A stretch of 5,846 nucleotides of DNA from a bacterium UBP6_UBA1177. Lineage in GTDB: Bacteria; UBP6; UBA1177. This document shows positions 1 to 3,891 of the stretch, piece after piece. The notes below the pieces were generated by a model, which saw nothing but the letters and a program-made list of their open reading frames with translations, was not told where the DNA came from and searched no databases. The DNA is taken from NCBI GenBank assembly GCA_002310995.1, contig DBYV01000013.1, positions 19,106 through 24,951 on the forward strand. The letters run 5' to 3'. The position numbers and the translations under genes were made by a program. Every line of letters starts with the position of its first letter. The first letter of the stretch is position 1.

Positions 1-84
1 CTTTATGTTCCAAGTGAAGAAGTAAAAAAACAGTGCTTCGAACTCGGTAAAGAGATCGGAGAAAAGATCAACAATAAAAACTAG
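1..84 (+). CDS. C-terminal end of probable A-type flavoprotein (FprA / rubredoxin:oxygen oxidoreductase), partial
   Basis: An open frame enters from the left edge and ends at a TAG stop at 82-84. It gives 27 residues beginning LYVPSEEVKKQ and continuing with a CFELGKEIGEKI-like helix. A VP-(S/T)-E-E stretch followed by a C/A-(F/Y)-E-x-G-K helix is what I recall at the end of the flavodoxin domain of A-type flavoproteins, which reduce O2 or NO at a di-iron site using electrons from rubredoxin. The rubredoxin gene starts 9 nt downstream, and fprA/roo-rubredoxin is a known gene pair, which supports the call. Only the tail is visible, so the di-iron and FMN motifs cannot be checked. Another flavodoxin-fold protein is possible. 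Confidence 0.5.
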   Translation, partial: LYVPSEEVKKQCFELGKEIGEKINNKN

Positions 85-93
85 GAGGAAACT

Positions 94-252
94 ATGGACA
101 AGTATGTATGCGGAATCTGCGGTTATGTTTACGACCCCGAAAAAGGCGATCCAGACGGCGGAATCGCTCCCGGAACCCCTTTTGAAGCTATTCCTGAAGA
201 CTGGGTATGCCCGGTTTGCGGAGTAAGCAAGGACAATTTCTCGAAAGCATAG
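94..252 (+). CDS. rub: rubredoxin
   Basis: A complete 52-residue rubredoxin, the usual length for the short type. The Fe(SCys)4 site is fully present: C6-G-I-C9-G-Y near the N-terminus and C39-P-V-C42-G near the C-terminus. The family signature residues Y11, Y13-D-P, G18-D-P-D, PGT (26-28), F30 and P34-E-D-W-V-C-P are all there. It is a small cytoplasmic one-electron carrier. With the probable flavoprotein upstream it likely supplies electrons for O2 or NO reduction in an anaerobe. A strong AGGAGG Shine-Dalgarno site at 83-88 overlaps the stop codon of the upstream gene and sits 5 nt before the ATG, so the two genes are probably cotranscribed. The stop lies only 9 nt before truB. Confidence 0.96.
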   Translation: MDKYVCGICGYVYDPEKGDPDGGIAPGTPFEAIPEDWVCPVCGVSKDNFSKA

Positions 253-261
253 TCTTTAAAA

Positions 262-1137
262 ATGACTTTCAATCCCGAAGATTCTTTTTTTATTATCCTC
301 AACAAACAAAAAGGCTTTTCTTCTAACGGCGAGCTTAACTTCCTGAAAAGACTGCTGAAAATCAAAAAAGCAGGTTTCTGTGGAACTCTTGACCCTCTGG
401 CCTGCGGAGTTCTTGTCGTTGCGGTGAACAAGGCGACGAAACTCATTTCTTTAGCAACTGATTTTGACAAAGTTTATTCCGGCAGAATCAAGCTAGGTTT
501 CACTAGCGCAAGCTTGGATCTGGGAACGGAACTTGTGGAGTCGGGCACTGTTCCGGAAGTTATCGACTGTGACGCGATAGTTAAAAAATTTCAGGGAGTT
601 ATTCAGCAGATTCCGCCTGTTTACAGCGCGCTCAAAATTGACGGCGAAAGAGCTTACAGACTGGCAAGAAACGGCAAAATACCGGAAATGAAGGCGAGAA
701 ATGTCGAAATAAAGTCGCTTGAAATCACACGAACCGCTCGCGATGAACTTTCGTTTTTTGTGAGATGCTCGAAAGGAACTTACATCCGCACTTTAGCCGG
801 CGATATCGGAGAATTTTTAGGCTGTGGAGCTGTTCTCACCGAACTAATCCGGCGCGAAGTCGGACCTTTCAGACTTGAAAACGCCGTTTCGATGGAAGAA
901 CTCAAGAAAGATCCCGGAAATGTCTGCAAGGCAATCCTTTCAGTTCCCGAATTTCTCTCCGGCAAAAACACCTGCACTGTTGATAAAGAAGGATTCAACT
1001 ATCTCAAAAACGGCAACGAAATCAGCAAGTTGAATCTCGATTTGGAAGAAGGGCTAAATCTTATCAAATTCAACGGAAAAGTTTTTCTCATAGTTGAAAA
1101 AACAGAGGAAAAAGCCTCTTATTTCGCGTTTGTGTGA
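262..1137 (+). CDS. truB: tRNA pseudouridine(55) synthase TruB
   Basis: A 291-residue protein, normal length for TruB, which isomerises U55 to pseudouridine in the T-loop of tRNAs. Family motifs run in order: motif I region N14-K15-Q16-K-G-F-S-S; catalytic motif G41-T-L-D44-P-L-A-C-G-V-L with D44 the nucleophile; Y72 in DKVYSG; IPPVYSALK (117-125) followed by DGERAYRLAR; and C169-S-K-G-T-Y-I-R-T-L-A-G-D-I-G. The last ~55 residues look like the PUA-like C-terminal domain. Two usually conserved stretches differ: the common K-P of motif I reads K-Q, and the GHTG before the catalytic loop reads G-F-C-G, so the loop His is absent. No good Shine-Dalgarno site precedes the ATG, and the gene starts 9 nt after the rubredoxin stop, so translational coupling is likely. 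Its final 30 nt are nearly duplicated at 3689-3718. Confidence 0.95.
   Translation: MTFNPEDSFFIILNKQKGFSSNGELNFLKRLLKIKKAGFCGTLDPLACGVLVVAVNKATKLISLATDFDKVYSGRIKLGFTSASLDLGTELVESGTVPEVIDCDAIVKKFQGVIQQIPPVYSALKIDGERAYRLARNGKIPEMKARNVEIKSLEITRTARDELSFFVRCSKGTYIRTLAGDIGEFLGCGAVLTELIRREVGPFRLENAVSMEELKKDPGNVCKAILSVPEFLSGKNTCTVDKEGFNYLKNGNEISKLNLDLEEGLNLIKFNGKVFLIVEKTEEKASYFAFV
1108..1137 (+). repeat. left copy of truB 3'-end direct repeat (candidate attachment site)
   Basis: The last ten codons of truB including the stop (EKASYFAFV*) recur at 3689-3718 with 27 of 30 positions identical. The differences are at 1115 (c/t), 1134 (g/t) and 1136 (g/a); the other copy ends in TAA rather than TGA. The first 26 nt carry only one mismatch. 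Duplication of the 3' end of a conserved gene, with the gene left intact, is the classic footprint of an element inserted there. The enclosed 2.55 kb holds an ORF6N protein and a lipoprotein, each with its own candidate promoter. No integrase is visible. Confidence 0.7.
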
Positions 1138-1177
1138 AATTTTTACAATAAATATTCTTATCTAAATTTAAAATTTA

Positions 1178-1205
1178 TTGATAGAAATTTGAAAGTGTAT
1201 ATTTT
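1178..1205 (+). promoter_or_regulatory. candidate sigma-70 promoter for the ORF6N gene
   Basis: TTGATA at 1178-1183 (5 of 6 to the -35 consensus) is followed after 16 nt by TATTTT at 1200-1205 (4 of 6 to -10) in a very AT-rich gap. The predicted transcription start is near 1212. That would make the upstream in-frame GTG at 1212 unusable and favours the ATG at 1239. The region is so AT-rich that chance matches are easy. Confidence 0.35.
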
Positions 1206-1213
1206 ACAATTGT
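1206..1213. promoter_or_regulatory. candidate operator: ACAATTGT palindrome at the ORF6N transcription start
   Basis: A perfect 8-bp palindrome ACAATTGT sits in a wider imperfect dyad, TTTTACAATTGTGAAAA at 1202-1218. It lies directly after the candidate -10 box. Its core resembles the centre of the 31-bp palindrome inside the downstream gene (CACAA-A-TTGTG), so the encoded DNA-binding protein may recognise both. This is inference from sequence resemblance only. Confidence 0.3.
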
Positions 1214-1229
1214 GAAAATGCTTGCTTGT

Positions 1230-1238
1230 GAGGAGGAT
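1230..1238 (+). promoter_or_regulatory. ribosome binding site deciding the ORF6N start
   Basis: GAGGAGG at 1230-1236 is the only strong Shine-Dalgarno match near this gene. Its last G is just 2 nt from the ATG at 1239, but the overlapping GAGG at 1230-1233 gives a workable 5-nt spacing. The alternative in-frame starts GTG 1212 and ATG 1218 have no purine-rich site upstream. Confidence 0.55.
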
Positions 1239-2132
1239 ATGACGAACGATATTGCGATTCCAGATGAAAACAAGTTAAAAATCGACATTTCGACTAAAAT
1301 TCTTGTTATCAGAGGTCAGCAAGTGATGGTGGACCGTGACTTAGCTGAGCTTTACGGTGTCGAAACAAAAGTTCTGAATCAGGCGGTAAAAAGGAATATA
1401 GAGCGATTCCCGGAAAGGTTTATGTTCCAGCTTAATGAAAAAGAGTTCGAATTTTTGAGGTCACAAATTGTGACCTCAAAAACGGAAACAAGAGGAGGAC
1501 GACAATATCTGCCTTATGCCTTTACAGAACAAGGTGTGGCGATGCTGGCTTCAGTTCTTAAGAGTGATACTGCGGTACTGACGAGTATAATGATTATTGA
1601 TGCTTTTGTTGCTTTTCGCCGGTTTCTACAGAACAATTCTAAAATTTTCACCGAAATCGACTATTTAAAAAGGCATGCGATTGAATCCGACAAAAAAATC
1701 GATGAACTTTTTGACAAAATGGACAGATACAAAATCGAGGACAAACAGGGAATCTTCTTCCAAGGTCAGATTTTCGATGCTTATGCGAAATTCGAGTCAT
1801 TCATTGCCGAGGCTGAAAAAGAGATTGTCCTGATTGATAACTATGTCGATTTAACGGTTCTGGAACGTTTCAGCAAGAAGAAAAACAACATAAAAGTCAC
1901 AATTTATACTTGTCCTAAGACGAGAATTACTCCTTTGGATATTCAGAAATTCAATGAACAATATTCAGTGCTTGAACTGAAACATACAGAAAAAATTCAC
2001 GACCGTTTTTTGATTATTGACAATAAAATCCTTTACCATGTTGGGGCTTCACTCAAAGATCTGGGCAAAAAATGCTTCGGATTTGAAATCATGGATTCAT
2101 CTTGGATTCAAGAAATTATGCAGAATTTATGA
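1239..2132 (+). CDS. ORF6N-domain DNA-binding protein with PLD-like C-terminal domain
   Basis: A 297-residue protein counted from ATG 1239. The N-terminal ~110 residues are a clear ORF6N domain (KilA-N-related, common on phages and in mobile DNA): IRGQQVMVDRDLAELYGVET at 24-43, K-x-L-N-Q-A-V-K-R-N, RFPERFMFQL at 56-65, and GGRQYLPYAFTEQGVAMLASVL at 86-107. A charged, probably coiled segment follows (about 137-167). The C-terminal domain (about 170-285) has IVLIDNYVD and a single PLD/HKD-like motif H254-x-R256-x4-D261 with G269-A-S271 after it; Arg replaces the usual Lys. PLD nucleases with one such motif normally dimerise, but activity here is unproven. The likely role is DNA binding, perhaps regulatory or phage/defence linked. 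The coding sequence contains a 31-bp perfect palindrome (residues 72-82). Longer starts at 1212 or 1218 would add up to nine residues. Confidence 0.85.
   Translation: MTNDIAIPDENKLKIDISTKILVIRGQQVMVDRDLAELYGVETKVLNQAVKRNIERFPERFMFQLNEKEFEFLRSQIVTSKTETRGGRQYLPYAFTEQGVAMLASVLKSDTAVLTSIMIIDAFVAFRRFLQNNSKIFTEIDYLKRHAIESDKKIDELFDKMDRYKIEDKQGIFFQGQIFDAYAKFESFIAEAEKEIVLIDNYVDLTVLERFSKKKNNIKVTIYTCPKTRITPLDIQKFNEQYSVLELKHTEKIHDRFLIIDNKILYHVGASLKDLGKKCFGFEIMDSSWIQEIMQNL
1452..1482. repeat. 31-bp perfect palindrome inside the ORF6N coding sequence
   Basis: Arms TTTTTGAGGTCACAA (1452-1466) and TTGTGACCTCAAAAA (1468-1482) are exact reverse complements around one central A at 1467. The sequence encodes FLRSQIVTSK plus the first base of the next codon (residues 72-82), within the ORF6N domain. 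In mRNA it could form a very stable hairpin; in DNA it is an ideal dimer-binding site. It is not a standard terminator, because the T-run precedes the stem on either strand and A's follow it. Confidence 0.9.
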
Positions 2133-2149
2133 GGTCTGCGATCGTTCAT

Positions 2150-2208
2150 TTCGACTGTGCTCAATGACCGGAAACGGTTGCTGAGTTTCGGTTGCTGAGC
2201 CTGTCGAA
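2150..2208. repeat. short interspersed dyad repeat (TTCGAC...GTCGAA family) between convergent genes
   Basis: The left arm TTCGACTGTGCTCAATGACC and the right arm, ending GCTGAGCCTGTCGAA, form an imperfect inverted repeat sharing the blocks TTCGAC, GCTCA and ACCG. A unit of CGGTTGCTGAG is also tandemly doubled at 2175-2185 and 2189-2199. TTCGACAGGCTCAGCAACC-type sequences are, from memory, a widely scattered REP-like intergenic repeat in many bacterial genomes. It lies 17 nt after the ORF6N stop and 8 nt after the lipoprotein stop, so it may also act as a two-way terminator. Confidence 0.6.
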
Positions 2209-2216
2209 GCAAAAAA

Positions 2217-3572
2217 TCAACCTATTGGGCAAAGCTCGTCATAATTGTAATCCGAACCATAATCAACACCAGAACCTACTGGCGGAACAGTCGCATACGT
2301 TCCTTCGTGTTCAAGACAGGGATCTTTTGGATTTTGTAATGTAATATGCACAACCATATCGTTTACAAGCATATCCATATAAATAACATTGGTATTAATG
2401 TCTTTTTTCATATACGTGATCCTGTAAGGTGTTTCAGCCCAAGAAACCCCTTTGACATTAAGTAATGTGTGTGCAACATGTCCCATGTATACTTCTTCGG
2501 TTATGGTTGTATGACATATATTGTTTGCTTCATCATATTGATAATTCGGCATTGTCGCGCATAATTCTTTATCTTTTTGCGTCCCGGGTGTTCTGCTTGT
2601 GTGTTGTTTTGGCATAATTACCTGATCAGATGTTGATGTTGTTCCAATGCATTCGCCATCCACAGATGGTGCAATTTCAAAGTTTAACATATCGCCACCT
2701 GCTTGTTCTAAACATTCAAAGACGCTTACGTATGCGTTAATCTTCATGTTTTTAATTTTGATATATATATCAAGCGGGTCGCCTTTGTTCATACACCATT
2801 TTCCCTTTGATATGTTTAGAATTCTGTGTGGTGTGTTTGGTTCCAGCCCCATAGCACTAAATACAGTAGGAATGACATTTTCATACCAAATTGGTTCTTC
2901 TAAACCAAGATATACGTTGTTTACCTCGCATTCATCAACAATGTAAAAATTTCCGTCGGAATCTTCTTTATTTTTCATAGTATATCTACCAAGGCAGATT
3001 TCTTTGTTCTTTTCACGAATTGCGTTTGTCTTTTTTCTTACGGTATCAAGATCGGTTGCTATTTCTTCTTTTGTTGCAACCATATCTTCTGCTGTGAATG
3101 CACAACCACCATAATAATGTTCAGGAGATTGATTCGGAATTTCGTCAGAATCGTTATTTTCAACAGGATTGTCTTCATCGGTTATACTGACAGAATCATC
3201 GTCATTTGTACCAATAATATCATCTTTATCATTGTCAATTGGTTTGTTGTCGTCATTATGGTCGTTTAGATTGTCGTTATCGTTGTTTTCAATTGGTGTA
3301 TCTGAATCGTTGTTTTCGACAGGTTCGTTTTCGTCATTTTCCTGGTTTGACGGAGTGTCGTAATCGTTGAGCGGATTTTCCGGATCTTCAACGCATATAT
3401 TGCTCTCTTCATCACAAAGCAGACTTCCGTCACAGCTTTTGTTCGGATAACATTCTTTACCGAGTTTCCCGAAATTTGAAACTGAATTGTTGTCGGAAGA
3501 CGAACTGTTGCCGCACGAAATCATCAGAACCATTGCGCTTAAAAGCGCGAAAACCACAAAAAATTTCTTCAT
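2217..3572 (-). CDS. Cys-rich secreted lipoprotein with Asp/Asn-rich linker
   Basis: A 451-residue protein of unknown function. Residues 1-19 are a typical lipoprotein signal (MKK, then FFVVFALLSAMVLMIS) with the lipid-bearing cysteine at C20, so it should be exported and membrane-anchored. A small module with C41, C47, C53 and C60 (GKECYPNKSC... CDEESNIC) resembles Dickkopf/EGF-like Cys patterns. Residues 62-148 are a low-complexity Asp/Asn/Glu linker with repeats of P-(V/I)-E-N-N-D-(S/N)-D at 84-91, 93-100 and 136-143. The C-terminal ~300 residues are globular with ten further cysteines (C157, C193, C215, C260, C287, C308, C338, C353, C419, C448), an even number compatible with disulfides. 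The start is set by GGAG 6 nt upstream; an in-frame ATG ten codons earlier (3602) lacks a site and would bury the signal. It is convergent with the ORF6N gene. I do not recognise the family. Confidence 0.85.
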   Translation of the reverse strand: MKKFFVVFALLSAMVLMISCGNSSSSDNNSVSNFGKLGKECYPNKSCDGSLLCDEESNICVEDPENPLNDYDTPSNQENDENEPVENNDSDTPIENNDNDNLNDHNDDNKPIDNDKDDIIGTNDDDSVSITDEDNPVENNDSDEIPNQSPEHYYGGCAFTAEDMVATKEEIATDLDTVRKKTNAIREKNKEICLGRYTMKNKEDSDGNFYIVDECEVNNVYLGLEEPIWYENVIPTVFSAMGLEPNTPHRILNISKGKWCMNKGDPLDIYIKIKNMKINAYVSVFECLEQAGGDMLNFEIAPSVDGECIGTTSTSDQVIMPKQHTSRTPGTQKDKELCATMPNYQYDEANNICHTTITEEVYMGHVAHTLLNVKGVSWAETPYRITYMKKDINTNVIYMDMLVNDMVVHITLQNPKDPCLEHEGTYATVPPVGSGVDYGSDYNYDELCPIG

Positions 3573-3578
3573 TTTTTT

Positions 3579-3582
3579 CTCC
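3579..3582 (-). promoter_or_regulatory. ribosome binding site of the lipoprotein gene
   Basis: GGAG on the minus strand lies 6 nt upstream of the ATG at 3572-3570 (GGAG-aaaaaa-ATG). This decides in favour of that start over the in-frame ATG at 3602. Confidence 0.7.
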
Positions 3583-3614
3583 ACAAAAAACGAATCATTC
3601 AAAAAAAACGCAGT

Positions 3615-3642
3615 ATTTTAGGAGATTTCAAAGTGTTGGCAA
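3615..3642 (-). promoter_or_regulatory. candidate sigma-70 promoter for the lipoprotein gene
   Basis: On the minus strand, TTGCCA (3642-3637, 5 of 6 to consensus) and TAAAAT (3620-3615, 5 of 6) are spaced by 16 nt. The predicted start near 3608 gives a leader of about 36 nt that includes the GGAG site. The promoter lies inside the block flanked by the truB-end repeats, so the lipoprotein gene would bring its own promoter. Confidence 0.55.
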
Positions 3643-3688
3643 GTTTTCACGAAAACCGTGATAGTGAATAAGCAGCCAGTTTATGATT

Positions 3689-3718
3689 GAAAAAGTCTCT
3701 TATTTCGCGTTTGTTTAA
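3689..3718 (+). repeat. right copy of truB 3'-end direct repeat (candidate attachment site)
   Basis: This near-copy of truB codons 283-292 reads gaa aaa gtc ... gtt taa, with 27 of 30 positions matching 1108-1137. It preserves the reading EK(V)SYFAFV and a stop codon. Similarity may extend weakly upstream (atgattgaaaaa against atagttgaaaaa at 1090-1101) but is otherwise lost. It has no gene context of its own, so it looks like a duplicated target or a remnant of truB. Confidence 0.7.
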
Positions 3719-3740
3719 GGACATCTACTCAACTTTTTTC

Positions 3741-3768
3741 TTGCAAAAATCAAAAAAAACAATAAAAT
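3741..3768 (+). promoter_or_regulatory. candidate sigma-70 promoter for the corA-like gene
   Basis: TTGCAA (3741-3746) and TAAAAT (3763-3768, 5 of 6) are spaced by 16 nt, the same layout as the divergent lipoprotein promoter. The predicted start near 3775 gives a leader of about 117 nt containing the upstream frame and the hairpin. The A/T-rich surroundings reduce certainty. Confidence 0.45.
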
Positions 3769-3795
3769 GCCGCGGTTTATTTTTTTGAGGGTAAA

Positions 3796-3852
3796 ATGGA
3801 AGATCCTTTAGGTAGCGTGACAAAATTTTTAGTCGGTAGCTGGAGAGATTAG
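3796..3852 (+). CDS. putative 18-codon leader peptide upstream of the corA-like gene
   Basis: The frame ATG to TAG encodes MEDPLGSVTKFLVGSWRD. A GAGGG Shine-Dalgarno-like site at 3787-3791 lies 4 nt before the ATG. The frame ends 13 nt before the CCTCCC strand that can pair with the corA ribosome binding site, so a ribosome at its stop codon could affect that pairing. Leader peptides controlling Mg2+ transporter genes are known (for example mgtL upstream of mgtA in enterobacteria), but this sequence is unrelated to that one. Short frames with some Shine-Dalgarno match arise by chance, so translation is unproven. Confidence 0.35.
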   Translation: MEDPLGSVTKFLVGSWRD

Positions 3853-3865
3853 CCTTACACCCTTC

Positions 3866-3886
3866 CCTCCCGCGTCCGATGGGAGG
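3866..3886 (+). promoter_or_regulatory. hairpin sequestering the corA-like ribosome binding site
   Basis: CCTCCC (3866-3871) is the exact reverse complement of GGGAGG (3881-3886), with a 9-nt loop. GGGAGG is the Shine-Dalgarno site of the gene starting at 3892 (spacing 5 nt), so the stem would hide the whole site. CCCTC at 3865-3869 could alternatively pair with GAGGG at 3787-3791, the ribosome binding site of the leader frame, giving two mutually exclusive folds. This suggests translational control. Confidence 0.5.
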
Positions 3887-3891
3887 CAATC

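Larger units (their letters stand above)
3573..3891. other. divergent intergenic region between the lipoprotein and corA-like genes
   Basis: This 319-nt gap separates divergently read genes. From left to right it holds the lipoprotein ribosome binding site and promoter (minus strand), a small hairpin TCACG-aaaac-CGTGA at 3647-3661, the right copy of the truB-end repeat, a plus-strand promoter, an 18-codon upstream frame, and a hairpin over the corA ribosome binding site. No longer gene is supported here. Confidence 0.7.

Noticed and set aside
129..470. Minus-strand open frame across rubredoxin and the start of truB
   Set aside because: It overlaps two confidently identified genes on the other strand, has no ribosome site or domain, and is a shadow frame.
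1104..1125. AGAGG-aaaaag-CCTCT hairpin followed by TATTTC at the end of truB, as a terminator
   Set aside because: The stem is only 5 bp, it lies within coding sequence and the T-tract is broken. The gap after truB also has a caataaat/atttattg dyad (1146-1153, 1173-1180) but no T-run.
1461..1473. TCACA-aat-TGTGA as a CRP site
   Set aside because: CRP sites are TGTGA-N6-TCACA; here the half-sites are in the opposite order with a 3-bp centre.
2758..2773. 16-bp palindrome TTGATATATATATCAA in the lipoprotein gene
   Set aside because: An alternating AT run within codons for LDIYIK makes such symmetry easy by chance, and nothing else marks it.
3683..3718. 11-codon frame MIEKVSYFAFV as a gene
   Set aside because: It has no ribosome binding site and is explained as a copy of the truB C-terminal codons.
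3752..3787. Terminator-like AATAAA...TTTATT stem around CCGCGG with A and T runs
   Set aside because: The stem is pure A/T with a 9-nt loop, and it overlaps the better-supported corA promoter. It may be a relic of truB's original terminator, but I cannot support it.
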